Assembly (NCBI GenBank): GCA_938092015.1
Contig: CALKOT010000051.1
Coordinates: 1-63,121 of the forward strand
Length of the DNA stretch: 63,121 nt
Direction of reading: 5' to 3'
Origin: an uncultured Paracoccaceae bacterium
Lineage (GTDB): Bacteria > Pseudomonadota > Alphaproteobacteria > Rhodobacterales > Rhodobacteraceae
Under the pieces are notes generated by a model. The model did not search any database and was not told where the DNA came from. It saw nothing but the letters and a program-made list of their open reading frames with translations. Below are positions 48,533 to 57,252 of this stretch, piece after piece. How positions within the stretch are numbered: the stretch's first letter is position 1; each line of letters starts with the position of its first letter. The position numbers were made by a program, and so were the translations under genes.

Positions 48533-48703
48533 CTAAGCCGCTAAAATTAGAAAATAGACGGTCAGGCCGATACAAGCGAAGACCGCCTGTATCAAAGCCC
48601 TCCTCAGATCGAATTTCTTACCGCTGGCTCTTGCGATCACCCAGTAAAGACCAAAGGTGATGAGGATCATAATGACGTAAGTCATCCAGTATTGAACGAT
48701 CAT
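48533..48703 (-). CDS. 56-residue two-helix membrane protein between dctQ and dctM
   Basis: The ATG at 48703 overlaps the dctQ stop by 4 bp (ATGA), which implies translational coupling. The product starts MIVQYWMTYVIMILITFGLY (helix 1), has a short basic loop ASGKKFDLRRALIQ and ends in a second helix with a TAG at 48535-48533. dctM starts 10 bp later. TRAP operons normally have no gene here. It could be a small accessory subunit of the permease, but the family is unrecognised. Confidence 0.72.
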   Translation of the reverse strand: MIVQYWMTYVIMILITFGLYWVIARASGKKFDLRRALIQAVFACIGLTVYFLILAA

Positions 48704-49194
48704 TCGTGAACCCCTGCTTCACCGGAATGCAATGTTTCGCGACCAAAGACGAACCGACCGAATTGCACCGCCATAAGCGCAAAACAGATCGGCATCGCGC
48801 CGAGAAGCAGAAACTTTGGCATATCCAGCGATCGCATCTCAGCATCGCCGTATTGGTAGGCTTTCGCCGTCGCGCCCCATGTGTACCAGACCAGCATGAC
48901 GCAAATGACGATGCAGATGGCTGACACTGCGCGGCTAAGCGGCGCCTGCACCGTTTTCGGCACAGCGGCGGTCAGTAGTTCTATAAAGACATGGCCCTTT
49001 TCTTTCACCAGCCAAGGCGATGCCGCCATGACGATGTAGAGAAGGCCAAATTCTGCGAAAGTGAAGATATGAGATGACCCCGAAAACCCAAAGGTCCGCG
49101 CCAAAGCATTGAACACGATCCCCAGCATGATCACGACCAGATAGATCCCGGCCAGCACAGCCAAAAACTCGCACAGTCGGTCAATGATTTTCAT
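48700..49194 (-). CDS. TRAP transporter small permease (DctQ), first system
   Basis: This encodes 164 residues with four transmembrane helices. The DctQ pattern is seen in IYLVVIMLGIVFNALARTFG, FAEFGLLYIVMAASPWLVKE and KGHVFIELLTAAVP (the conserved HVxVE region). It pairs with DctM. The 3' end overlaps the small membrane-protein gene. Confidence 0.9.
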   Translation of the reverse strand: MKIIDRLCEFLAVLAGIYLVVIMLGIVFNALARTFGFSGSSHIFTFAEFGLLYIVMAASPWLVKEKGHVFIELLTAAVPKTVQAPLSRAVSAICIVICVMLVWYTWGATAKAYQYGDAEMRSLDMPKFLLLGAMPICFALMAVQFGRFVFGRETLHSGEAGVHE

Positions 49195-49210
49195 TAGACA
49201 CCCCGCATGG

Positions 49211-49238
49211 AAAATGGGGAGGGGTCAGCCCCTCCCCA
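49211..49238 (-). terminator. Attenuator hairpin between dctP and dctQ, first system
   Basis: TGGGGAGGGG (49215-49224) pairs perfectly with CCCCTCCCCA (49229-49238) around TCAG, and on the minus strand the stem is followed by TTTT. It should cut transcript levels between the binding protein and the permease genes. Confidence 0.85.
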
Positions 49239-49254
49239 CCTAATTTTTGTCAGA

Positions 49255-50256
49255 TTACTCGCCGGCGTAGTGCTTGCGCAGCTCACCATACACGGGATCG
49301 TCGCCAACACGCTCTTTCATGCGCGCCCAAGCGGCGTCTTCTGCGATCTGGACATAGGCCTCGGCAGCGCCTGGAGCGTGCTCAATGAACTTCATGCCAC
49401 GACGCTGAAGTTCGTTCGCATCCGTGACCCGGTCCTGCTGGCGGTCGCTGTAAGATTTCGCTTCCCAATCGATCACAGTCTGGCTGATGATTTCTTTTGA
49501 AGCGTCCGACAAGCCATTCCAGCTGTCGAGGTTCATGATCACACCAAGGTCGGTGTTGTAGAACTCCGGATCGACCCGGTACTTCATGAACTCGTCCCAT
49601 TTCAGCTGCATCAGACCGATTTCAGTCCATGCCGCTGAATCTACGACGCCTTTTTCCAACGCAGCGTAGACTTCAGTCGCGGGCATGGATGCTGTTGTGG
49701 CGTTCAGCGCTTCGAAGAATGCGTGATAAATCGGATTGTCGCGCAATTTCACGCCGGTCAGGTCGAGGATACCGTTGTCGTCGAACTTCGGCTCTTCATC
49801 CATGAAGATATGGAAGTTCACGCCGCCGTCGATCCAGCCAAGATGCGTGACGTTGAACCGTTTGCGGTGCGCTGCGTCCATGATCGCCGCGCCGCCATTG
49901 GCCCGCGCTTCCATCGGTGTAACGCGTGAAGCGACCATCGCGTCGATCTCGGGTACGTTCTTGCCGTAGAAGCTGCCGGGCGTGTGGACGATATCCACGA
50001 CGCCGTCGCGTACAGCCGCTGGCTGCTGGAACATCCCAATCGCTTCTGGGCCACCGCGCACGGTAATCTCAACTACGCCTTCGCCGCGCTTGTTGATGTC
50101 TTCAACCATCGCCAGGAACGTCTTGGTATAGACGAGGAATGGCGGAAAGGCATGAACAGCCGTCAGTTTGTCGACGGCCAGAGCTGGCGAAGCCAACAAA
50201 GCTGCGCCCATCGCAGCAGCCGAGGCAAGCCCGGCGAGTTTCTTGAATGCAAGCAT
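49255..50256 (-). CDS. TRAP transporter substrate-binding protein (DctP), first system
   Basis: This encodes 333 residues. The signal peptide is MLAFKKLAGLASAAAMGAAL plus LASPALA. The DctP fold has GVVEITVRGGPEAIGM, LRDNPIYHAFFEALNATTAS and AWTEIGLMQLKWDEF. The usual carboxylate-binding Arg position lies in VKLRDNPIY (LRDNP). It binds an organic acid in the periplasm. It is divergent from the catabolic operon across a 161-bp control region. Confidence 0.92.
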   Translation of the reverse strand: MLAFKKLAGLASAAAMGAALLASPALAVDKLTAVHAFPPFLVYTKTFLAMVEDINKRGEGVVEITVRGGPEAIGMFQQPAAVRDGVVDIVHTPGSFYGKNVPEIDAMVASRVTPMEARANGGAAIMDAAHRKRFNVTHLGWIDGGVNFHIFMDEEPKFDDNGILDLTGVKLRDNPIYHAFFEALNATTASMPATEVYAALEKGVVDSAAWTEIGLMQLKWDEFMKYRVDPEFYNTDLGVIMNLDSWNGLSDASKEIISQTVIDWEAKSYSDRQQDRVTDANELQRRGMKFIEHAPGAAEAYVQIAEDAAWARMKERVGDDPVYGELRKHYAGE

Positions 50257-50336
50257 ATCATTTTCCCTGTTGTTCGGCCGCTTACCCGCGCCCTTGCCTC
50301 ACAGTAGAACCCGATTAAGCGTTGGCAATCAATGAA

Positions 50337-50366
50337 AGACGTTGCTTTACGTCTAAAACATTGTTT
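50337..50366. promoter_or_regulatory. Two adjacent palindromes in the dctP/catabolic operon control region
   Basis: AGACGT-TGCTTT-ACGTCT (50337-50354) is a perfect 6-bp inverted repeat with 6-bp spacing. It is followed directly by AAACATTGTTT (50356-50366), a perfect palindrome around one T. They lie in the 161-bp divergent intergenic region where both operons must be controlled. The CGTTGCTTT string also occurs in the control region at 62328. Confidence 0.5.
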
Positions 50367-50417
50367 CCCGACGTCACAGCGCTAGGAATAAAGTCAGGGA
50401 TAAGCAACGATAAGATT

Positions 50418-51671
50418 ATGAAACAAACCCTCGCTCAGAAACTCATCGCCCGTTCGACTGGCGCAGCCGCCATCGTCGGCGAGGTCGTGACCGCAAATGT
50501 CGACCTCGCGATGATCCACGACAGCGGCGGGCCGCGCCGGGTCGAACCCTTGCTGCAGGAATGGGGCGTTGGCCTGTGGGACACATCCAAAGTTGTCCTC
50601 ATTTCTGATCATTTTGTACCGGGAGATACAGAAGAAGGCGCCCGTATCCTTACCCTCACCCGGCAATGGGCGCGTGAAAAAAGCGTCACATTCCATGATG
50701 GCGAAGGCATCTGCCACGTCGTCTTGCCCGAAAAAGGCCACCTCACGCCCGGCATGTTCGTTGTCGGTGGAGACAGTCATTCCCCAACCGGCGGCGCGTT
50801 CGGCTGCTACATGTTCGGCGTCGGCGCCACCGAAATGGCGGGTGTGCTCGCGACAGGTGAAATCTGGGTCAAGGTCCCCGGTACTATCCTGATCGAATGG
50901 ACCGGCCGCCTGAACCCCGGCGTCGTCGCCAAGGACATGATGCTGCAGGTCTGCGGAGAGATTGGCATGGACGGCGGTCAGTATCAGGCCATCGAGTATG
51001 CTGGAGAAGCGGTTCGCGCCCTGTCGATGCAGGAACGTATGACCATGTCCAATATGGCGGCTGAGCTTGGCGGACAGGTTGGCCTGATCGCACCAGATGA
51101 AACGACTGCCGCATTCCTTGCAAATGCTGGCGCGCCGGAAGCCGACTGGTCCGATCTGCATACAGACGAAGGCGCAGACCTGCTTGCCCATCATAAGTTC
51201 AACGCCAGTACGCTGCCCCCGCAGGTCGCCGCCCCCCATTCCCCAGCGAACGCCATGCCCGCAACCGAAGCATCTTCAGACGTTGACGTCGCTTATATCG
51301 GCGCCTGCACCGGCGCGAAATATGAAGACCTCGCCGCCGCCGCCGCCATCCTGAAGGGTCAGAAGATTGCCCCCGGCGTTTCAATCGCCGTCGCGCCATC
51401 GTCAGCCCAGGATCAGCAGCGCGCCACCAACGAAGGCATCATGAAAATTTTCGAAGACGCAGGCGCCCGCATTTTGCCCAACGCTTGTGGCATCTGCGCA
51501 GGCTATGGAACTGATCGGCTTGGGGCAGACGTCACCTGCATCTCCTCCACCGCGCGCAACTTCAAAGGTCGGATGGGCGACCCAACCTCGCAGGTCTGGC
51601 TAGCTTCTCCCTACACCGTCGCAGCATCAGCCATTGCAGGACGGATCACGGACCCGAGGGAGTTTCTCTGA
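50418..51671 (+). CDS. Compact LeuC-like (aconitase-superfamily) hydratase large subunit
   Basis: This encodes 417 residues, the short form seen in archaeal isopropylmalate isomerase, homoaconitase and dimethylmaleate hydratase (DmdA), not the ~466-residue bacterial LeuC. The [4Fe-4S] ligands are Cys297 (YIGACTGAKYEDL), Cys357 and Cys360 (NACGICAGYG). GDSHSPTGGAFGCYMFGVGA and QEWGVGLWD are also present. It should hydrate or dehydrate an unsaturated dicarboxylate with the next gene product. It leads a seven-gene operon, and the downstream lyase suggests a substituted malate rather than leucine synthesis. Confidence 0.9.
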   Translation: MKQTLAQKLIARSTGAAAIVGEVVTANVDLAMIHDSGGPRRVEPLLQEWGVGLWDTSKVVLISDHFVPGDTEEGARILTLTRQWAREKSVTFHDGEGICHVVLPEKGHLTPGMFVVGGDSHSPTGGAFGCYMFGVGATEMAGVLATGEIWVKVPGTILIEWTGRLNPGVVAKDMMLQVCGEIGMDGGQYQAIEYAGEAVRALSMQERMTMSNMAAELGGQVGLIAPDETTAAFLANAGAPEADWSDLHTDEGADLLAHHKFNASTLPPQVAAPHSPANAMPATEASSDVDVAYIGACTGAKYEDLAAAAAILKGQKIAPGVSIAVAPSSAQDQQRATNEGIMKIFEDAGARILPNACGICAGYGTDRLGADVTCISSTARNFKGRMGDPTSQVWLASPYTVAASAIAGRITDPREFL

Positions 51672-52150
51672 TGCCCCGCATCTTCCTGTTTGGTGACAAT
51701 ATAGACACCGACCAAATGGCGCCTGGCCAGCACATGAAGGGCGGGATAGAGGCACTAGCCGCCCATTGCCTAGAAGGCGTCCGCTCTGAGTTTTCCAGCA
51801 CTGTAAAACGGGGCGACATTGTTGTCGGCGGCAAGAATTTCGGCGTCGGATCATCACGCGAACAGGCCGCAGAGGCCCTAAAACATCTCGGCGTTTCCTG
51901 CGTCATCGCAACAAGCTTTGCGGGCATCTTCTATCGTAATGCTCTCAATCTCGGCCTACCCGCAATGGTCGCAAGTACGTTGGACGGCATCGAAGACGGC
52001 GCCGAAGCAAGCATCGACCAACGCGCCGGTACTCTCATCACCAACGGTCGCACGATAGCGCTGGAGCCTATTCCGGAAAACATCGCGCCGATGCTGGCCG
52101 CCGGGGGTCTTGTCCCCTTTCTCAAACAACGATTTCAGGGGGCCGCATGA
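51671..52150 (+). CDS. Compact LeuD-like hydratase small subunit
   Basis: This encodes 159 residues, the short LeuD/DmdB type. FLFGDNIDTDQMAPGQHM at the N-terminus and the substrate-contact GGKNFGVGSSREQAAEALKH are the swivel-domain signatures, and IATSFAGIFYRNALNLGLPA is also conserved. The TGATG overlap with the large subunit and the ATGA overlap with the lyase make it part of one translational unit. Confidence 0.9.
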   Translation: MPRIFLFGDNIDTDQMAPGQHMKGGIEALAAHCLEGVRSEFSSTVKRGDIVVGGKNFGVGSSREQAAEALKHLGVSCVIATSFAGIFYRNALNLGLPAMVASTLDGIEDGAEASIDQRAGTLITNGRTIALEPIPENIAPMLAAGGLVPFLKQRFQGAA

Positions 52151-53007
52151 GCCTGAAGACACGCATTGGCGAAGGCTTCCTTCTCGCCCCCGGCGTCTAT
52201 GACGCGCTGTCCGCCCTTCTCGCTCAACGCGGGAATGCTGAGGCCGTATACCTGTCTGGCGCCTCTATCGCCTACACACGCTTCGGTCGCCCCGACATTG
52301 GCCTCGTCACAATGACCGAAGTGGCTGAGGTGATCGCCGCCATCGCCGACCGTATCGACATCCCTATGATCGTCGACGCCGACAACGGGTTTGGCAATGC
52401 GCTCAACGTCCAGCGTACTGTCCGCACATTCGAACGCGTCGGCGCAGCGGCCCTGCAGCTGGAAGACCAGACCATGCCAAAACGCTGTGGTCATCTGGCC
52501 GGGAAAACGCTGATCCCAACCGATGAAATGGTTGGCAAAATACGAGCAGCCTGTGACGCGCGCACAACCGAAGACACCCTGATCGTCGCCCGCACAGACG
52601 CCATTGCAGTCGAGGGATTTGAACGCGCACTGGCGCGCGCAGAAAGCTATCTGGAAGCGGGCGCCGACGTTTTGTTCATCGAGGCACCACGAACCCTCAA
52701 TGAAATGCAGACCATCACCACACAGTTTGGCCGTCGCATCCCCCTTCTGGCGAACATGGTCGAGGGCGGTCACACGCCAGTACTCAACGCCAAAGAGCTG
52801 GAAGAGATTGGCTACACCATCGCGATCTTCCCGGGCGGCGCGGTCCGCTTCCTCGCCGCCGCGGCCGCCGAATACTACGAAAGCCTTGTCTCAACCGGTT
52901 CGAACGCCGCAATGGCGAACCGGATGCATGACTTTGGTTCCCTGAACGACGTCATCGGCACCGATGACATGCTCGCCCTGGGCAAGACCTACGAAGGAAC
53001 ATCATGA
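52147..53007 (+). CDS. Isocitrate lyase/PEP mutase-family C-C lyase (2,3-dimethylmalate lyase-like)
   Basis: This encodes 286 residues. The active-site loop MPKRCGHLAGK carries Cys114 (the KRCGH form used by true lyases, including methylisocitrate and dimethylmalate lyases). PMIVDADNGFGNALN supplies the Mg-binding Asp residues, and QLEDQ, VARTDA and FIEAPR complete the barrel motifs. It would cleave a 2-substituted malate to pyruvate (or glyoxylate) plus a carboxylic acid. The hydratase genes directly upstream fit the DmdAB-Dml logic known from anaerobic nicotinate breakdown. Confidence 0.87.
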   Translation: MSLKTRIGEGFLLAPGVYDALSALLAQRGNAEAVYLSGASIAYTRFGRPDIGLVTMTEVAEVIAAIADRIDIPMIVDADNGFGNALNVQRTVRTFERVGAAALQLEDQTMPKRCGHLAGKTLIPTDEMVGKIRAACDARTTEDTLIVARTDAIAVEGFERALARAESYLEAGADVLFIEAPRTLNEMQTITTQFGRRIPLLANMVEGGHTPVLNAKELEEIGYTIAIFPGGAVRFLAAAAAEYYESLVSTGSNAAMANRMHDFGSLNDVIGTDDMLALGKTYEGTS

Positions 53008-54635
53008 GCCTCGATTCCGTCACCCTCGCCGTCCTTAAGGGCCGGTTTGAGCAGATCGCAGATGAGATGGACGCGACCCTGTTCCGTTCCGCGTTCAACC
53101 CGATTATCGCGGAAGCGCACGACGCTTCACACGGCATCTATGACGCTGAAACAGGCGAAACGCTGGTGCAAGGCAAGTCAGGCTTGCCGATTTTCGTCGG
53201 TGTCATGGCGTTCGGCGTTAAAGCAGTGATCGACAAAGCGGCAGGTAATGTCAGCGAAGGCGACTGCTGGATCTTCAACGATCCTTATGATGGCGGAACA
53301 CATCTGTCTGATTTTCGGCTGGTGAAACCTGTAATGCGCGACGGCAAGGTGTTCTGCTGGCTCGCCTCGGTTGGTCATTGGCACGATGTCGGCGGGAATG
53401 TTCCCGGCAACTACAACCCGGCTGCGACCGAATGCTTTCAGGAAGGCATGCTGATCCCGCCCGTGAAACTGTTCGACAGGGGCGAATACAAGCAGGACGT
53501 CGTCGATATCCTTTCCGCTAACTCTCGCCTGCCTTTGTCGCTATACGGCGACCTCAACGGTCAGATCAACGCCCTCGATCTGGGCTTTCAGCGGATGGAG
53601 AGCATACTTGCCGAATATGGCGACGACGTGATTCACGAGGCGCTGATGGCCCTTAAGGCCCGCGCCGCGACTCTGATGTGCGCCGAAATCAGCGACCTGC
53701 CAGACGGCACAGTGTCCGCCGAAGACTGGCTGGATAACGACGGCATCAAGGACGAGCCCCTGAAAATCGCGCTGGACCTGACCATCGACGGCGACCGGAT
53801 GGTGATGGACTTTTCTCGCTCCTCTCCTGCTTGCGCCGGACCGGTCAACATTTCCCGCTCCACTACAATCGCGGCCTGTTACGTTGCGCTGAAGCACGTC
53901 TTCAACGACGTCCCAGCGAATGCGGGCGTGTTGGAACCGGTGGAATTCAGGATCGACCCAGACAGCCTCCTTAGCGCTACAGCGCCCAAGCCGGTTGGCG
54001 GCTACACTGAGACGATCCTGCGCATGATTGACGTTGTCTTTCAGGCTGTCGCGCAGCTTGCGCCAGAACAAGCGATGGCCTGCGCTTATGGCACGATTAA
54101 CGCGCTGTCGTTGGCGGGCCACCGGGCGAATGGCCAGCGGTGGGTCATGTTTTCTTTTTTTGGCGGCGGCCACGGCGCCCACGGCGCGGGCGATGGGTTG
54201 AACCATGGTAATGCGCCGATCTCGACAGCTACGATTCCGCCTCTCGAAATTCTCGAAGCCGCCTACCCCGTCCGCTTCACCCAGTGGGCGCTGCGCCCTG
54301 ACAGCGGTGGTGACGGCGAGTATCGTGGCGGCCTTGGTGCGGTTTATGAGATCGAGTTGCTGGAGCAGGAGGCCCGCGTCGCCCTGTTTGGTGAGCGTGG
54401 CCGCTACGCCCCCCAGGGCGTTGTCGGGGGCGATGAAGGCGCAAAAAACCACTTTGCGTTTGAGCAAGATCATGGGTGGGAAGAGCCGCCGATGTCTTCA
54501 AAAATGGTCGGCATCCAAATAACCAAAGGCCAACGCGTGCGACTAGAGACACCCGGGGGTGGCGGCTATGGCCAAGCCAAGCAACGATCTAAAGCGGCTA
54601 TAGAGGCCGACCGCCAGAAGGGCTACATCTCATGA
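53004..54635 (+). CDS. Hydantoinase B/oxoprolinase-family subunit
   Basis: This encodes 543 residues. Family features are FEQIADEMDATLFRSAFNPI, GDCWIFNDPYDGGTHLSDF (metal-site region), CWLASVGHWHDVGG and the C-terminal RLETPGGGGYGQAKQRS. HyuB proteins work with HyuA in ATP-dependent opening of hydantoin or 5-oxoproline rings, or in acetone/acetophenone carboxylation. The start and stop overlap the neighbours by 4 bp each. The substrate class is therefore a cyclic amide/imide or a ketone. Confidence 0.9.
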   Translation: MSLDSVTLAVLKGRFEQIADEMDATLFRSAFNPIIAEAHDASHGIYDAETGETLVQGKSGLPIFVGVMAFGVKAVIDKAAGNVSEGDCWIFNDPYDGGTHLSDFRLVKPVMRDGKVFCWLASVGHWHDVGGNVPGNYNPAATECFQEGMLIPPVKLFDRGEYKQDVVDILSANSRLPLSLYGDLNGQINALDLGFQRMESILAEYGDDVIHEALMALKARAATLMCAEISDLPDGTVSAEDWLDNDGIKDEPLKIALDLTIDGDRMVMDFSRSSPACAGPVNISRSTTIAACYVALKHVFNDVPANAGVLEPVEFRIDPDSLLSATAPKPVGGYTETILRMIDVVFQAVAQLAPEQAMACAYGTINALSLAGHRANGQRWVMFSFFGGGHGAHGAGDGLNHGNAPISTATIPPLEILEAAYPVRFTQWALRPDSGGDGEYRGGLGAVYEIELLEQEARVALFGERGRYAPQGVVGGDEGAKNHFAFEQDHGWEEPPMSSKMVGIQITKGQRVRLETPGGGGYGQAKQRSKAAIEADRQKGYIS

Positions 54636-56662
54636 GCCGCTATGTCATTGGCGTCGATGTCGGCGGCACATTCACTGATGTCTTTTTCCTTGATCAGGAA
54701 ACCGGCGAGGTTCTGACCGCCAAATCGCCCTCCACCCGCGGCGACCAGTCCAAAGGGTTTCTCACTGGCATCGGGATGGGCGTTGAGGATTTCACTCAAA
54801 TCGGCACGATCATTCACGGCACCACCGTCGGCACCAATGCCCTTTTGGAACGTAAAGGCGCCCGCGCCGGGATCATCACGACCGAGGGGTTTCGCGACGT
54901 CCTGGAAATGCGCCGCCGGGATCGCCCCACCACATGGGGCCTGCGCGGGTCGTTCGAACCCGTTGTTGATCGCCCTGACCGCCGCGAGGTGCCGGAAAGG
55001 GTGTTAGCCGACGGCACAATCCACACACGCATCGATCTCGAAGCGGTGACGGCGGAAGCAAAGGCGCTGGCGGACAGCGGCTGCGAAAGCGTTTGTGTCT
55101 TTTTCATCAATGGCTACGCCAACGCGGAAAACGAGGCGAAGGCGGTTGAAGCCGTGCGCTCCATCTGGCCTAACGACCACGTCACAGCGGCCACCGAAAT
55201 TCTGCCAGAAATTCGCGAGTTTGAGCGCCTGTCGACCGCCACCTTGAACGCCTATCTGCAGCCAGTCGTCTCGTCCTACCTTGAACGCCTGCAAGATGGA
55301 CTTGCAACGAAATCCTTTGGCGGGCAGGTCCTGATCGTGCAATCCAATGGCGGCGTGATGACCGTAGACACGGCAAAGGCGATGCCAGTACGCACCGCGC
55401 TATCCGGCCCCGCCGCTGGTGTCATCGCGGCCAGCGAGATCGCCAAGGCGGCCGGGTTCCCGAACATCATCACCTGTGACATGGGCGGGACCAGTTTCGA
55501 CGTCTCACTGGTCGCCGAAGGCGAAGCCGCACTCACCGCGCAGACCGCCATCGATTTTGGCATGGTCGTGCGCACACCGATGATTGAGATCACGACGATA
55601 GGCGCAGGCGGCGGCTCTATCGCCTGGCTCGACAAATCCGGCCTTCTGCAAGTCGGTCCGGAAAGCGCCGGTTCAGATCCTGGCCCTGTCTGCTATGGTC
55701 TTGGCGCCACGCGGCCCACGGTTACGGACGCAAATCTGGTCCTCGGCCGCATCAACGCCGACCGCCCCATCGGCGGCGCGCTCGATCGCCTCGATACGGA
55801 CGCTGCTCGCGCAGCAATTCAACGCGATATCGGCGAAGGACTGGGCCTTTCCGCTGAGGACGCCGCGGAAGCCATCCTGCGCGTGGCCAACGCCAAAATG
55901 GCTGGTGCAATCCGATTGGTGAGCATCGAACGCGGCCACGAGCCAGCCCGTTTTGCGGCGATGCCCTTTGGCGGCGGCGGCGCGCTGCACACCGGCGCGC
56001 TGATCCGCGACGTTGGTCTCGGCTCAGCCATTGTACCGCGTTTCCCGGGCGTGACGTCTGCGCTGGGTTGCGTTGTCGCTGATATGCGCCATGACCGGGT
56101 GCAGACCGTGAACCGCCTGCTAACAGATCTCGACGCCGCCGCAACTGGCGCGGAGATGACCGCCAAAGCCGACGAGATGGAGACGCTGCTAGACGAAGCG
56201 GGCGTTCCTTTCGCGGGCATCGAACGACGGTTTGAGTTCGACATGCTGTACCTCGGCCAGACCCACACGGTTTCCGCCATGATCGAATGGAACGGCGATC
56301 TCACACAAGACGCGATCAAAACCGCCTTCGAAGCCGCCTACAAAACCACGTATGGCCGCCTTCTGGATGGCATCCCGATACGCGTGATGAACTACCGCGT
56401 CGCCGTCACGGGCAAGCGCCCCGCCCTCGACATGGCCGTCTTCGCCCCACCTACCGGCGAGGACCCGCAGGAGGCAACACGCCCCGTCTACGTCAACGGC
56501 GGCTGGCAGGACGCTCGCGTCCTGCAACGCCTTGCTCTGCCGGAGGGCGCGTCAATCCCCGGCCCTGCGGTGCTGGAACAACCCGACACCACCATCTTCA
56601 TTGACCCGGGCCTGACGGGACGCGTCGACAAATTCGGCAACCTGATCATCGAGGAAGTGTAA
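54632..56662 (+). CDS. Hydantoinase A/oxoprolinase-family ATPase subunit
   Basis: This encodes 676 residues. The ASKHA ATPase start is VIGVDVGGTFTDVFFLDQET. IIHGTTVGTNALLERKGARA, TALSGPAAGVIAASEIA and TCDMGGTSFDVSLVAEGE follow in order, as in N-methylhydantoinase A and acetone carboxylase beta. GGGGALHTGALIRDVGLGSA lies near 440. It activates the carbonyl or amide by phosphorylation for HyuB. It overlaps HyuB by ATGA and the next gene by TAATG. Confidence 0.9.
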   Translation: MSRYVIGVDVGGTFTDVFFLDQETGEVLTAKSPSTRGDQSKGFLTGIGMGVEDFTQIGTIIHGTTVGTNALLERKGARAGIITTEGFRDVLEMRRRDRPTTWGLRGSFEPVVDRPDRREVPERVLADGTIHTRIDLEAVTAEAKALADSGCESVCVFFINGYANAENEAKAVEAVRSIWPNDHVTAATEILPEIREFERLSTATLNAYLQPVVSSYLERLQDGLATKSFGGQVLIVQSNGGVMTVDTAKAMPVRTALSGPAAGVIAASEIAKAAGFPNIITCDMGGTSFDVSLVAEGEAALTAQTAIDFGMVVRTPMIEITTIGAGGGSIAWLDKSGLLQVGPESAGSDPGPVCYGLGATRPTVTDANLVLGRINADRPIGGALDRLDTDAARAAIQRDIGEGLGLSAEDAAEAILRVANAKMAGAIRLVSIERGHEPARFAAMPFGGGGALHTGALIRDVGLGSAIVPRFPGVTSALGCVVADMRHDRVQTVNRLLTDLDAAATGAEMTAKADEMETLLDEAGVPFAGIERRFEFDMLYLGQTHTVSAMIEWNGDLTQDAIKTAFEAAYKTTYGRLLDGIPIRVMNYRVAVTGKRPALDMAVFAPPTGEDPQEATRPVYVNGGWQDARVLQRLALPEGASIPGPAVLEQPDTTIFIDPGLTGRVDKFGNLIIEEV

Positions 56663-57252
56663 TGGACATCACCAAGACCGCCCTCGTCATTGTCGATTTG
56701 CAGAACGACTTCCTGCACCCGGACGGCGCCTATGGCCGCGCAAACCAGAAATCTGAGGCCATCGCCGCCCTGCCTGCCCGCGTTCTGCCGATAGCAAAGA
56801 AACTCAGGGAAAAGGGCGGCTGGGTCGTCTCGACCCAGTTTACGCTCGTGCCAGGCAAAGGCGGAGAGCCGTTCATCTCACCCCACCTTGCGAAACTTCG
56901 CCCCTTCCTAACGAAGGGCGACTTTCAGCCCAGCGCTTGGGGCCACCAGCTGGTGGACGAACTGCAACCTGCCGACCTGAACATCGAAAAAATCGCCTAT
57001 TCCGCCTTTCATCAGACCCGCATGGAATGGGTGCTGAGGAAGGCTGGGATCGACACTCTTATCTTCGCTGGCATCGTCACAAACGGAGGCGTCGCATCAA
57101 CCCTTCGGGCGGCTCATGTGCGTGATTTCCATACAATTCTACTCAGCGATGGTTGCGCTGCGTTCCGTCAAGACGTGCATGATGGAGCAATCGCTGACAT
57201 GGGTACGATTTCGGACGTAATGACCTGCGAAGACGCCCTCGCTATCCTATGA
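56662..57252 (+). CDS. Isochorismatase-family protein without nucleophilic Cys
   Basis: This encodes 196 residues. TALVIVDLQNDFLHPDGAYG carries Asp12, and IEKIAYSAFHQTRMEWVLRK holds the conserved basic region. At FAGIVTNGGVASTLRAAHV the usual Cys of TNxCV is Gly143. True isochorismatases (EntB, PhzD) also have Gly there and hydrolyse a vinyl ether, while amidases of this fold need the Cys. The protein is therefore unlikely to be an ordinary nicotinamidase or maleamate amidase. It is the sixth gene of the overlapping operon. Confidence 0.85.
   Translation: MDITKTALVIVDLQNDFLHPDGAYGRANQKSEAIAALPARVLPIAKKLREKGGWVVSTQFTLVPGKGGEPFISPHLAKLRPFLTKGDFQPSAWGHQLVDELQPADLNIEKIAYSAFHQTRMEWVLRKAGIDTLIFAGIVTNGGVASTLRAAHVRDFHTILLSDGCAAFRQDVHDGAIADMGTISDVMTCEDALAIL

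Noticed and set aside
56662-57252. Assigning the operon isochorismatase as maleamate amidase or nicotinamidase
   Set aside because: The nucleophilic Cys required by those amidases is Gly here.
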